This document shows positions 1 through 8,364 of a stretch of DNA of 64,000 bases, in pieces; the first letter of the stretch is position 1, and every line of letters starts with the position of its first letter. Source of the stretch: Desulfovibrio aminophilus DSM 12254 (GTDB taxonomy: Bacteria; Desulfobacterota; Desulfovibrionia; Desulfovibrionales; Desulfovibrionaceae); assembly GCF_000422565.1 (NCBI RefSeq), contig NZ_KE383875.1, positions 255,742 through 319,741 of the forward strand, read 5' to 3'. The translations under genes were made by a program, and so were the position numbers. The notes under the pieces were generated by a model. That model searched no databases. It saw nothing but the letters and a program-made list of their open reading frames with translations, and was not told where the DNA came from.

Positions 1-1041
1 GCCTTTCTCCTGGGCGAGGCCGAAATCGAGCCCGCGACTCTGGACATCGACACCCTCTGGGACAAGCGCCGCGACTTCCTCCTGGACTACGCCGACGTGA
101 AGGGCCAGGAGCACGCCAAGCGGGCCATCGAGATCGCGGCCGCCGGCGGCCACAATCTCCTGTTCATCGGTCCGCCCGGCAGCGGCAAGACCATGCTGGC
201 CCAGCGCATCCCCACGGTGCTCCCGCCGCTCAGGTTCGAGGAGGCGCTGGAGGTGACGAAGATCTACTCCGTGGCCGGGCAGCTCCCGCGCGACCAGGCC
301 CTGATCGTGACCCGGCCCTTCCGCTCGCCGCACCACACCATTTCCGACGCCGGACTGGTGGGCGGCGGCACCTATCCCCGGCCGGGCGAGGTCTCCCTGT
401 CCCACCGGGGCGTGCTCTTCCTGGACGAGCTGCCGGAGTTCAAGAAGCACGCCCTGGAGGTGCTGCGCCAGCCGCTGGAGGACGGGATGGTGACCATCTC
501 GCGCGCGGCCGTGGCCCTGACCTACCCGGCGGACATCATGCTCGTGGCGGCCATGAACCCCTGCCAGTGCGGCTACCTCACCGACGACCGCCACCCCTGC
601 ACCTGCACGCCCCAGTCCGTGCAGCGCTACCGGGCCAAGCTCTCCGGCCCGCTGCTGGACCGCATCGACCTCCAGGTGGAGGTTCCGGCCGTGCCCTACA
701 AGGATTTGAAGGAAACGCGCGGCAGCGTGGACTCGGCCACCATGCGGGCGCGCATCGCCAAGGCCCGGTCCGTGCAGGCCGAACGCTACGGCGACAGCGG
801 GCCGCACATCAATTCCGAGCTTTCGGGCTCGGCCCTGGAAAAGCACTGCCGCCTGTCCCGGCCGGAGCACGACTTCCTGGAGCAGGCGGTGAAGAAGCTC
901 GGGCTCTCGGCCCGGGCCTACACGCGGGTGCTGCGCATCGCCCGGACCATCGCGGACCTGGACGGCGCGGAGACCCTGGCCGTGAACCACCTGGCCGAGG
1001 CCATCAACTACCGGAGCATGGACCGCCAGGGCCCGGCGTGA
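1..1041 (+). CDS. comM: ComM/YifB-family Mg-chelatase-like AAA+ ATPase, 5'-truncated by the window edge
   Basis: The reading frame is open from base 1, so the gene begins upstream of the window; about 346 C-terminal residues are present. Seen: Walker A GPPGSGKT, a Walker B stretch reading VLFLDELPEF, the motif AMNPCQCGY typical of this family, a Cys-rich insertion (CTCTPQ), and a C-terminal Mg-chelatase domain ending in NYRSMDRQ. Known for the family: ComM is a hexameric helicase that extends branch migration during natural transformation, and many non-competent bacteria carry it as YifB. The missing part would be the N-terminal Lon-protease-like domain. A small secreted protein follows 10 bases downstream on the same strand. 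Confidence 0.93.
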   Translation, partial: AFLLGEAEIEPATLDIDTLWDKRRDFLLDYADVKGQEHAKRAIEIAAAGGHNLLFIGPPGSGKTMLAQRIPTVLPPLRFEEALEVTKIYSVAGQLPRDQALIVTRPFRSPHHTISDAGLVGGGTYPRPGEVSLSHRGVLFLDELPEFKKHALEVLRQPLEDGMVTISRAAVALTYPADIMLVAAMNPCQCGYLTDDRHPCTCTPQSVQRYRAKLSGPLLDRIDLQVEVPAVPYKDLKETRGSVDSATMRARIAKARSVQAERYGDSGPHINSELSGSALEKHCRLSRPEHDFLEQAVKKLGLSARAYTRVLRIARTIADLDGAETLAVNHLAEAINYRSMDRQGPA

Positions 1042-1051
1042 GGCCGCGACG

Positions 1052-2329
1052 ATGAACAGAAGCATCCTCCTCTCCCTCGTGGTGCTCCTCGGCCTGGCGG
1101 CCGGGGCGCGGGCGGCGAGTTTTCCCTGCGAGGACGCCGCCAACGACGTGGAAGTCCTGGTCTGCGGCGACTACCGGCTCTCGGTGCTCGACGAGCAGTT
1201 GGACGCCGTGTACCGCGTGGCCCTCAAGGCCAAGGTTCCCGATCTGACGGAGGAGCAGAAGGACTGGCTGGAGCAGGTCCGCGACCGCTGCCCGGACGCC
1301 GAGGGCCTGGCCCTGGCCTATCGCGAACGCATCGCCGCGCTCGTCAAGGCGGCCAAGACCGCCAGGCGCAAACTCTCGGACTTCGACTTCCCCCTGCTCA
1401 CCCCGGGCAAGGCCAAAACGGTCTGCGGGATCATCGCCGAACGGGCCAAGGCTGGAACCCTCCGGAGCCTGGAGGCCCAGGGCCGCGACCTCACCCAGGA
1501 GGAGCGGGCGCGCTTCGAGCCCGACGTCTCCTCGCCCACCCGGATGACCACGCTCCGCGACCGCTTCAACGGTCGGGACCAGGGCTTCCTGACGGCCAAC
1601 TCCGGCGGCTCCTGCAACACATCCTGGATCGTGGCCCTGGACGACCGGGGCCGCCCCCTGGACACCGACCAGGGAGGCGATCCCTCGGATTTCGGCACCG
1701 CCGACTTCGTGCTGACCGTCAAAGGCGAACCCTACGTGGTTCGCGCCGACGCAGGGTTACGACGGCCGACGCTCGTACGCGGCCTGCGCGAGGGCGCGCT
1801 CGCGCCGCTCTGCGGCCTGGAAACTTCTGGGGACCGGGGGATCGTGACGAAATCCGGCGACGACGCGGCATGCCGCGCGGCCCTGGCCGGAAAGCTCCGC
1901 CCCCTGGACTGGGAGCCCCTGGACTTCTGCGTCACGGCCGAAAACCGGGACAAGAACGTCTGCAAGGGCGGCCTCTGGGAACGCTCCGCCGTGGCGAAGG
2001 CGGACCTGGACGGCGACGGCAAGCCGGAACTCCTGGGCCGGGTGGGCCGGAGCTGGACCGGCGGCTGCGGCGGCGTCCTGGAAACCCTGGTGCTGCTCAG
2101 CCCCGAAACCTTGGAAATCATCGACGAGGCCTATGGTGGGGCGGACTCGCCCATCAACAACGGCATCACGGCCAAGGAGGTCTTCCTCCTGGACGGCGCG
2201 CCGCGCATCGCCGTGCGCTTCGACCGCTCCGAGGAGTATTACGGCCTCAAGGACGGCGCGTACCAAAAGGAATGCGTCCTTGAGCACTTCCCGGCCGAGG
2301 TGAAGGTGAGATCGCTCCTCGCGGACTGA
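1052..2329 (+). CDS. Secreted protein with LprI/DUF1311-like N-terminal domain
   Basis: 425 residues. Residues 1-21 form a clear Sec signal peptide (MNRSILLSLVVLLGLAAGARA), so the protein is exported. Residues about 22-95 resemble the lysozyme-inhibitor LprI/DUF1311 domain: paired cysteines in FPCEDAANDVEVLVCGDYRL, then a charged helical stretch. The C-terminal 300 residues have a beta-rich look with several cysteines (for example GSCNTSW and GGCGGVLETL) and a DLDGDGKPELLGR stretch like an FG-GAP/calcium-loop motif; I do not recognise a family for that half. The start is 10 bases after the comM stop and has only a weak ribosome site. A periplasmic or surface role is inferred; no substrate can be named. 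Confidence 0.75.
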   Translation: MNRSILLSLVVLLGLAAGARAASFPCEDAANDVEVLVCGDYRLSVLDEQLDAVYRVALKAKVPDLTEEQKDWLEQVRDRCPDAEGLALAYRERIAALVKAAKTARRKLSDFDFPLLTPGKAKTVCGIIAERAKAGTLRSLEAQGRDLTQEERARFEPDVSSPTRMTTLRDRFNGRDQGFLTANSGGSCNTSWIVALDDRGRPLDTDQGGDPSDFGTADFVLTVKGEPYVVRADAGLRRPTLVRGLREGALAPLCGLETSGDRGIVTKSGDDAACRAALAGKLRPLDWEPLDFCVTAENRDKNVCKGGLWERSAVAKADLDGDGKPELLGRVGRSWTGGCGGVLETLVLLSPETLEIIDEAYGGADSPINNGITAKEVFLLDGAPRIAVRFDRSEEYYGLKDGAYQKECVLEHFPAEVKVRSLLAD

Positions 2330-2412
2330 GCCCGGCCTTGACCCGTCGGCCGCCATGTGTTCTGTGCGGAAGCATCGAGCACCCCCATGCCGCCCCGGCA
2401 AAGGAGACGCCC

Positions 2413-3417
2413 ATGATCCGCCGCGCCGCCCGCCTCCTCGTCCTGCTCTCCCTCTGCTGCGCCCCGGCCGCCCTGGCCGGAAAGTACGACCAGGACGTTC
2501 CCGGCTCCAAGGACATCCCCGGCCTGCCGCGCTACGAGGGCTCGGTGATCCTGGGCTACAAGCTGGACCAGTACGACGAGGCCGCCCTGCCCCTGGGCAA
2601 GTGGGTCAACGCCTCGGCCGGCTGGGAGAAATCCGAGAAGGTGGAGGGCCGCCGCACGCGCATCCTCTACCTGGCCCCGCCGGACCGCAGCTCCCTGGAG
2701 GTCATGCGCAACTACAAGACCGCCCTGCAGAAGCTCGGCTACCAGACGCGCTTCGAGTGCTCGGACGAGGCCGAGTGCGGCCGGTCCGTGGGCAACGCCT
2801 ACTTCAACTCCGCGGCCCGCAACCGTCTCGGCGGCAAGCAGGTGGTGGAGTACGCCTTCTCCCTGGCCGTGGAGGATCCGCGCCTGCTCACGGCCCGGCT
2901 GGACAAGGACGGCGCGATCTCCGACGTGTTCGTCTTCGCCGCGCGCCAGGACAACGCCGCCGACAGCGCGGCCGGGCGGCGCGTGGCCGTGTTCGTGCAG
3001 GAGGTGCTCTCCGGGAGCATGGAGAACAAGATGGTCCTGGTGGACGCCGGGGAGATGGGCAAGAGCCTGGACGAGCGCGGCCGGGTGGCGCTCTACGGCG
3101 TGCTCTTCGACTTCGACCGCTCGGAGGTCAAACCCGAGTCCCGACCGCAGCTGGAGGAGATGGCCAAACTCCTCAAGGCCAAGCCCGGGCTCAAGGTCTA
3201 CATCGTGGGCCACACCGACAACCAGGGCGGCCTGGACTACAACCTGAAGCTCTCCCATCGCCGCGCCGAGGCCGTGGCCGCCGCCCTGGCCAAGGACTTC
3301 GGGGTCGCCTCCGGCCGCATGTCGGCCAAGGGCCTGGCCAACCTGGCCCCGGTGGCCTCCAACGCCTCGGAGGAGGGCCGGGCCAAGAACCGCCGCGTGG
3401 AGCTGGTCGAGCAGTAG
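2413..3417 (+). CDS. OmpA-family outer-membrane/peptidoglycan-associated protein (DUF4892-like N-terminus)
   Basis: 334 residues from the ATG at 2413, chosen because AAGGAG precedes it and a signal peptide (ending APAALAG) starts there; an in-frame GTG-type start further up would add 25 unlikely residues. The middle (about 30-215) resembles the DUF4892 domain (SRYEGS-like PRYEGSVILGY, later FSLAVEDPRLLT), a tentative match. The C-terminal 110 residues are a canonical OmpA peptidoglycan-binding domain: LFDFDRSEVKPES, GHTDNQGG, a conserved LSHRRAEAV helix and NRRVELV at the end. Expected role: tethering the outer membrane or a periplasmic complex to peptidoglycan. It lies alone between the LprI-like gene and murI. 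Confidence 0.85.
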   Translation: MIRRAARLLVLLSLCCAPAALAGKYDQDVPGSKDIPGLPRYEGSVILGYKLDQYDEAALPLGKWVNASAGWEKSEKVEGRRTRILYLAPPDRSSLEVMRNYKTALQKLGYQTRFECSDEAECGRSVGNAYFNSAARNRLGGKQVVEYAFSLAVEDPRLLTARLDKDGAISDVFVFAARQDNAADSAAGRRVAVFVQEVLSGSMENKMVLVDAGEMGKSLDERGRVALYGVLFDFDRSEVKPESRPQLEEMAKLLKAKPGLKVYIVGHTDNQGGLDYNLKLSHRRAEAVAAALAKDFGVASGRMSAKGLANLAPVASNASEEGRAKNRRVELVEQ

Positions 3418-3494
3418 CCGCGCCTCCGCCTTGACGGCCGGGCCCCAAGATGCCACAGAGGGGCGGGCCGAATGGCCCAGGAGTGCGACTTTCC

Positions 3495-4325
3495 ATGACC
3501 AGCGAGAATGCGCGCCGTCCCATCGGCGTTTTCGATTCCGGCGTCGGCGGGCTCACCGTGCTCAAGGCCCTGCGCGCGGTCCTGCCCCACGAAGATTTCC
3601 TCTACCTCGGCGACACGGCCCGCCTGCCCTACGGCACCAAGAGCGGGGCCACGGTCACGCGCTACGCCCTGCAAACCACGCGGCAGTTGGTCGACCGGGG
3701 CGTGAAGCTCCTGGTGGTGGCCTGCAACACGGCCTCCTCCGTGGCCCTGCCCGACCTGGAGAGCGCCTATCCCGGCCTGCCGGTCATCGGGGTCATCGAG
3801 CCCGGGGCCCAGGCCTGCTGCCGCAACGCCCCGCGCGGCCGCATCGCGGTCATCGCCACGGCCGGAACCGTGCGCAACGCGGCCTACCAGGCGGCCATCC
3901 TGCGCCTGCGGCCCGAGGCCACCATCGCCACCCGGCCCTGCCAGCTCTTCGTCTCCCTGGCCGAGGAAGGCTGGACCGAGGGTCCGCTGGTGGAGGGCAT
4001 CGCGGCCCGCTACCTGGAGCCGCTGATGGCCGAGTTCCCGGACCACGAGCCGGATTGCCTGGTCCTCGGCTGCACTCACTTTCCGGTGTTGGCCCCGGCC
4101 ATCCGCAAGGTGCTGCCGGAAGAGGTGCGGCTCATCGACTCGGCCGCGACCACGGCCCAGTGCGTGGCCGAGGAGTTGTCCGGGCGCGGGCTGCTCAATC
4201 CCTCCCCGGAACCCGGCGCGGAGACCTTCCTGGCCACCGACGACCCGGAACGCTTCGCACGCATGGGCGAGATATTCCTCAACAGGGAGCTTCCGGCCAC
4301 GGACGTGACTCTGGTCGACCTCTAG
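3495..4325 (+). CDS. murI: Glutamate racemase
   Basis: 276 residues from the ATG at 3495, preceded by AGGAG about 12 bases upstream. Cytoplasmic enzyme that makes D-glutamate for peptidoglycan. Family signatures are all present: GVFDSGVGGL near the start, the first catalytic cysteine C77 in VVACNTAS, and the second, C193, in LVLGCTHFPVL. Length fits the family. The stop codon TAG at 4323-4325 shares three bases with the stop of the convergent sigma-54 regulator, so the two genes meet in a single CTAG. No promoter of its own is obvious. Confidence 0.96.
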   Translation: MTSENARRPIGVFDSGVGGLTVLKALRAVLPHEDFLYLGDTARLPYGTKSGATVTRYALQTTRQLVDRGVKLLVVACNTASSVALPDLESAYPGLPVIGVIEPGAQACCRNAPRGRIAVIATAGTVRNAAYQAAILRLRPEATIATRPCQLFVSLAEEGWTEGPLVEGIAARYLEPLMAEFPDHEPDCLVLGCTHFPVLAPAIRKVLPEEVRLIDSAATTAQCVAEELSGRGLLNPSPEPGAETFLATDDPERFARMGEIFLNRELPATDVTLVDL

Positions 4326-5374
4326 AATCCCAACTTGAGCGCGTACTCGGCCAGCTTGTAGCGCAGGGTGCGCGGACTCACCGCCAACAGCTCTGCGGTG
4401 CGGGCCTTGCTGCCTCCCGACTGTCTCCAGGCCCGTAGAATGGCCCGTACCTCGGCCTCGCGCACGGCGACTTCCAGGCGCGTGTCCGCCGGGCCCGCCT
4501 CGACCTCGGGCAATCCACCGCCCAGGCGCATCTCCAGGGGCAGGTGCGCGGGCCGGATGACGTCCTCCGGGCACAGGAGCACGAGCCGCTCGGTGAGGTT
4601 GCGCAGTTCGCGGACGTTGCCCGGCCAGGGATAGGCGGCCATGGCGCGGACCGTGTCCGGGTCCAGGCGCAGGCCGTGCTTGTGGTAGCGGTGGCGGAAC
4701 ACGGCCAGGAAGTATTCGGCCAGGTCCGCGATGTCGTCCGTGCGTTCGCGCAAGGGCGGCAGGGACACGGGCACCACGTTCAGACGGTAGAAGAGGTCGG
4801 CGCGGAACTCGCCCCGGGCCACCATGTCCGGCAACAGGCGGTTGGTGGCGGCCACGATGCGCGCGCCGAACGGCAGGTCGCGCTCGCCGCCCAGGCGCTT
4901 GAAATTCTTCTCCTCCAGCACGCGCAAGAAATCCACTTGGTTGGGCGGCGGAATCTCGCCCACCTCGTCCAGGAACAGGGTGCCGTCCTCGGCCAGTTCG
5001 AAGCTGCCCTTGCGCTGGCGCTGGGCCCCGGTGAAGGCCCCGGGCTCGTGGCCGAAGAACTTGTCCGCGAACAGCTCGCCCCGAAGCACACCGCAGTTCA
5101 CCGGCACGAAGGGCCGGTTGCGGCGGTCCGAAAGGCGATGCACCAGCCTGGCGAACAGTTCCTTGCCCGTGCCGGACTCTCCGTAGACCAGGATGGAGGC
5201 GTCCGAGCCCGCCACCTGGGTGGCCAACTGGTAGACGTCGCGCATGGCCCGGGAGCGGAAGACGAAGCTGCCCACGCCCTCCTCGCCCCCGAGTTCCAGG
5301 ACCACGGTGTCGTTCGTCGCCTGCGGCAATTTTTTGCCGATCTCGACAACACCCTTCTTTTTCTCGACTTTCAC
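4322..5374 (-). CDS. Sigma-54-dependent transcriptional activator without a receiver domain
   Basis: About 350 residues from a proposed GTG at 5374; the frame stays open to 5563, but that would run through the repeats proposed here as binding sites, so a later start is preferred. The start remains uncertain. Seen: a short N-terminus of about 40 residues, then an AAA+ domain with Walker A GESGTGKE (65-72), intact GAFTGA sigma-54 contact loop (112-117), Walker B GTLFLDE, arginine-finger region RADLFYRL, and a C-terminal Fis-type helix-turn-helix ending in LRYKLAEYALKLGF. There is no PAS, GAF or receiver domain, so its signal must act directly, through a partner, or it is constitutive (PspF-like). 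It is divergent from the TSUP operon, whose sigma-54 promoter it very probably controls. Confidence 0.9.
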   Translation of the reverse strand: MKVEKKKGVVEIGKKLPQATNDTVVLELGGEEGVGSFVFRSRAMRDVYQLATQVAGSDASILVYGESGTGKELFARLVHRLSDRRNRPFVPVNCGVLRGELFADKFFGHEPGAFTGAQRQRKGSFELAEDGTLFLDEVGEIPPPNQVDFLRVLEEKNFKRLGGERDLPFGARIVAATNRLLPDMVARGEFRADLFYRLNVVPVSLPPLRERTDDIADLAEYFLAVFRHRYHKHGLRLDPDTVRAMAAYPWPGNVRELRNLTERLVLLCPEDVIRPAHLPLEMRLGGGLPEVEAGPADTRLEVAVREAEVRAILRAWRQSGGSKARTAELLAVSPRTLRYKLAEYALKLGF

Positions 5375-5505
5375 CGGACAAACCAACTTTCGGGCGGTCC
5401 ACCGAGGCGTTTTGCAACACCCCGCCCGTAATGGTGAAGGGGCCGCAAGCGGCGGTCTCGGCCGAAATTTCACAAGCACCCCGGGAAACCCATCCGGAAC
5501 GGCCG

Positions 5506-5539
5506 ATATTTGCCGCAAACCGGCAATATTTTGCCGCAT
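5506..5539. promoter_or_regulatory. Repeated ATATTTGCCGCA elements, candidate activator-binding (UAS) sites
   Basis: ATATTTGCCGCA at 5506-5517 is repeated as AATATTTTGCCGCAT at 5525-5539, with an inverted copy CGGCAATATT at 5521-5530 between them. The cluster is 50-85 bases upstream of the -24/-12 promoter at 5590, the distance expected for enhancer sites of an NtrC-type activator. The divergent regulator encoded at 4322-5374 is the natural candidate to bind here. The gene-free stretch 5375-5692 holds these repeats and the promoter; I see nothing else in it. Confidence 0.55.
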
Positions 5540-5589
5540 AACCTTTCGTCCGATGTTCGTCAAGCGTTCAGGGTCAACGTTTTCCCTCC

Positions 5590-5605
5590 TGGCACGATCC
5601 TTGCC
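5590..5605 (+). promoter_or_regulatory. Sigma-54 (-24/-12) promoter for the TSUP signalling operon
   Basis: TGGCACGATCCTTGCC matches the sigma-54 consensus TGGCACG-N4-TTGC at every conserved base, with GG and GC exactly ten bases apart. It lies 88 bases upstream of the TSUP start codon and faces away from the divergent sigma-54 activator gene. It is the only perfect -24/-12 element I found in the window. Confidence 0.85.
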
Positions 5606-5692
5606 CTATGCCCGTGGTTCACTGGACGCAAGATCGGCTGGGACCGGATCACACCATACGTTCACACCATAGGAATCGGGAGCGAAAGAGGG

Positions 5693-6673
5693 ATGAAACG
5701 CAACGCGAAATGGATCTGTGCGCTGGCGGGGGCCGCGCTGGTCGTCCTCACGGCCGCCGCGCTGGCCTGGGCCTCCTCGGACGGCGGCGACGTGGCCGCC
5801 CAGGTGGCCGCCGCCACGGGCAACGGCTCGAACCTTCCCTGGTGGGCCTGGCCCATCATTCTGCTGTTCTTCTGTTTCGTGCTCGGCATCATCGCCGTGC
5901 TCGCGGGCGTGGGCGGGGGCGTGCTCTTCGTGCCCCTGGTCAGCGGATTCTTTCCCTTCCACCTGGACTTCGTGCGCGGAACCGGCCTGCTCGTGGCACT
6001 GGCCGGGGCACTGGCCGCCGGGCCGGGTCTGCTGCGCCGCAACCTGGCCAGTCTGCGCCTGGCCCTGCCCGTGGCCCTCATCGCCTCCAGTTGCGCCATC
6101 GTGGGCGCCTTCCTGGGCCTGGCCCTGCCCACCAACGTGGTCCAGCTCTGCCTGGGCGGCACGATCATGTTCATCGCCATCCTCCTGCTGACCTCCAAGA
6201 ACGTGGTCCGCCCCGTGGTCACCAAGCAGGACGCTCTGGGTCTGGCCCTGGGCATGAGCGGGGCCTATACCGAGGCCTCCACCGGCGAAGTCATCGAATG
6301 GAAGACCCACCGGACCCTGCCCGGCCTGCTCCTGTTCATCGTCATCGGCGTCATGGCCGGCATGTTCGGCCTGGGCGCGGGCTGGGCCAACGTGCCCGTG
6401 CTCAACCTGCTCATGGGCGCGCCGCTCAAGGTGGCCGTGGGCACGAGCAAGTTCCTGCTCTCCATCACAGACACCTCGGCGGCCTGGGTCTACCTGAACA
6501 AGGGCTGCGTCATCCCGCTCATGGCCATTCCCTCGATCATCGGCCTCATGGTCGGCTCCTTCGTGGGCGTGCGGCTGCTGGCCAAGGCCAAGCCCAAATT
6601 CATCCGCTACATGGTCATCGGCGTGCTCCTCTTCGCCGGAGGCAAGGCCCTGCTCAAAGGCCTGGGTATCTAG
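5693..6673 (+). CDS. TSUP (TauE/SafE) family membrane transporter
   Basis: 326 residues from the ATG at 5693 (GAGCGAAAGAGGG upstream). Two homologous halves typical of TSUP: GVGGGVLFVPLVSGFF near residue 75 and GLGAGWANVPVLNLLMG near 230, each followed by G-rich helices; about eight or nine membrane segments, with the first (residues 8-27) possibly a cleaved signal. Known family substrates are sulfite, sulfoacetate, thiosulfate and other anions, and in sulfate reducers TSUP proteins have been suggested as sulfate carriers; the substrate here cannot be read from sequence. First gene behind the sigma-54 promoter and the likely object of the downstream signalling genes. Confidence 0.88.
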   Translation: MKRNAKWICALAGAALVVLTAAALAWASSDGGDVAAQVAAATGNGSNLPWWAWPIILLFFCFVLGIIAVLAGVGGGVLFVPLVSGFFPFHLDFVRGTGLLVALAGALAAGPGLLRRNLASLRLALPVALIASSCAIVGAFLGLALPTNVVQLCLGGTIMFIAILLLTSKNVVRPVVTKQDALGLALGMSGAYTEASTGEVIEWKTHRTLPGLLLFIVIGVMAGMFGLGAGWANVPVLNLLMGAPLKVAVGTSKFLLSITDTSAAWVYLNKGCVIPLMAIPSIIGLMVGSFVGVRLLAKAKPKFIRYMVIGVLLFAGGKALLKGLGI

Positions 6674-6701
6674 CCGGACGTTCAACAACAAGGAGAATTC
6701 C

Positions 6702-7121
6702 ATGTCCACGCAGAACACCGCTGCTCCCAAGGAGCAGCTTCTCTACGGCACCATGCTCTTCTACGGCTGCTGGAGCGGCCTTCTGATCATGGTCGCGACC
6801 TACCTGATCTACTGCTTCGGCATCCTCGATCCGCACGTCGGCATGCAGGACGTGACCCGCCTCTGGTCCATGCCCGTGGGCGAGTATCTGTCCCAGGGCA
6901 ACGTGCCCATGGGATGGGGCTGGGCGACGCTCCTGAACCGGGGCGATTTTTTGAATTTCATCGGCATCGCGTTCCTGGCGGGTCTGACCATCATTTGCTA
7001 CATTCCGCTCATCGGGGCCTACTTCAAGAAGAAGGATCCCATCTTCGCGATCCTGGCCATCGCCGAGATCGTCGTGCTCAGCGTGGCCGCCTCGGGCCTG
7101 GTTGGTTCCGGCGGCCACTAA
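6702..7121 (+). CDS. Small three-helix membrane protein, DUF1634-like partner of TSUP
   Basis: 139 residues with an excellent ribosome site (AAGGAGAATTCC before ATG). Three hydrophobic segments at about 15-38, 82-106 and 113-135; a long, polar loop (40-80) lies between the first two. The C-terminal pattern, two helices joined by a KKKD turn, resembles DUF1634, a family often encoded next to TSUP transporters. It is separated from the TSUP gene by 28 bases, so a two-component transporter is likely. This is inference; no catalytic motif is visible. Confidence 0.7.
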   Translation: MSTQNTAAPKEQLLYGTMLFYGCWSGLLIMVATYLIYCFGILDPHVGMQDVTRLWSMPVGEYLSQGNVPMGWGWATLLNRGDFLNFIGIAFLAGLTIICYIPLIGAYFKKKDPIFAILAIAEIVVLSVAASGLVGSGGH

Positions 7122-7137
7122 CCGCTCGGAGGGATGC

Positions 7138-8355
7138 GTGAAAACGCGGATGGCAGCCTTGTTCGCCTCGGAGCGCCCGGACCTTCCCGCCCTGTTGGAC
7201 GACCTGCCCGTGGGCGTGGCCGTCCTGGACGGCGAAGGCCGGGTGCGGTTCCTGAACAAGACCCTGGAGTCGCTCACCGGGTTCGCCCGCGAGGACGTGC
7301 GGGGCCTGCCCTGCCGCCATGTGCTGCGTTCTCGGGCCTGCGTCCAGGGTTGTCCCTGGGCGCGCTCCGAAGGCGAGGGCGGAAGCCTGGAGACGGACCT
7401 CATCAATCGCCACCGCCGCCGCATCGCCGTCCGCCTGACCCCGGTGCTTCTGCGCGACGCCGAGGGCCGCGAACTGGCCCGGCTGGAGATCATCGAGGAT
7501 CTGACCCCGATCAAGGAGATGGAGGATCGCCTGTCCCAGGCCGCCGGGCCGGGCCAGATGGTCGGCCGCAGCCAGGCCATGGAAAAGCTCCTGCGCCTGG
7601 TTCCGGTCATCGCCCAAAGCGATTCGCCCGTGCTCATCACCGGCGAGACCGGCACGGGCAAGGATCTCCTGGCCGAGGCCGTGCACCGGGCCTCGCCCCG
7701 CTCACGCGAACCCTTCGTGCGCTTCAGTTGCGGGCCCATGCCCGAGGAACTGCTGGAGGCCGACCTCTTCGGGCGGCGCGGCTCCGGCGGCGAGGGCCGC
7801 CCGGGACGCTTCCAGCAGGCCCACAACGGCACCCTCTACCTCTCCGAGATCGCCGACCTGCCGGTGCAACAGCAGGCCCGGCTGGTGCGCTGTCTGGACG
7901 AGCGGGCCATCCTGCCCGTGGGCGCGGACAAGCCCGTACGGGTCAACGTCCGGCTCATCGCCTCGACCAACGCCGACCCTGAGGCCCTGATCCGCTCCGG
8001 ACGGCTGCGCGAGGATCTCTTCCACCGCCTGGCGGCGGTCCGCCTGCACCTGCCGCCCCTGCGCCAACGCGGGGAGGACGTGAGCTTCCTGCTCCAGCAC
8101 TTCCTGGGCGTCTACGCCGCGCGCTTCAAGAAGAGCATCGTCGGCTTCTCGCCCAAGGCCCTGCGTCTGCTCTCGGCCTACTCCTTCCCGGGCAACGTCC
8201 GGGAGCTGAAGAACATCGTGGAGTTCGCGGCCATGGTCTGCTCCGGCGAAACCATCCTGCCCGCGCACCTGCCCGCCCACCTGCCCGGGGCCCACGACGC
8301 CGCCGAACCCGCGCCCAAGACCGCGCGCAAGACAGGCCGCAAGGCCAAGGGCTAG
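7138..8355 (+). CDS. PAS-AAA+ protein derived from a sigma-54 activator but lacking GAFTGA and the DNA-binding domain
   Basis: 405 residues from a GTG at 7138 behind CGGAGGGA. Residues 15-125 are a PAS domain with three cysteines, C59, C68 and C72 (GLPCRHVL, RACVQGCPW). Residues 140-385 are an AAA+ domain of the sigma-54-activator type: Walker A GETGTGKD (169-176), LREDLFHRL arginine-finger region, SFPGNVREL sensor II. Two key elements are missing: the GAFTGA loop is replaced by GRRGSGGEGRP (212-222), and Walker B reads GTLYLSE with serine for the catalytic aspartate. The protein ends in a basic, Lys/Arg/Ala-rich tail with no Fis helix-turn-helix. It is therefore unlikely to activate sigma-54 promoters; a sensor or adaptor role is inferred. 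Confidence 0.85.
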   Translation: MKTRMAALFASERPDLPALLDDLPVGVAVLDGEGRVRFLNKTLESLTGFAREDVRGLPCRHVLRSRACVQGCPWARSEGEGGSLETDLINRHRRRIAVRLTPVLLRDAEGRELARLEIIEDLTPIKEMEDRLSQAAGPGQMVGRSQAMEKLLRLVPVIAQSDSPVLITGETGTGKDLLAEAVHRASPRSREPFVRFSCGPMPEELLEADLFGRRGSGGEGRPGRFQQAHNGTLYLSEIADLPVQQQARLVRCLDERAILPVGADKPVRVNVRLIASTNADPEALIRSGRLREDLFHRLAAVRLHLPPLRQRGEDVSFLLQHFLGVYAARFKKSIVGFSPKALRLLSAYSFPGNVRELKNIVEFAAMVCSGETILPAHLPAHLPGAHDAAEPAPKTARKTGRKAKG

Positions 8356-8364
8356 GAGGAAGCC

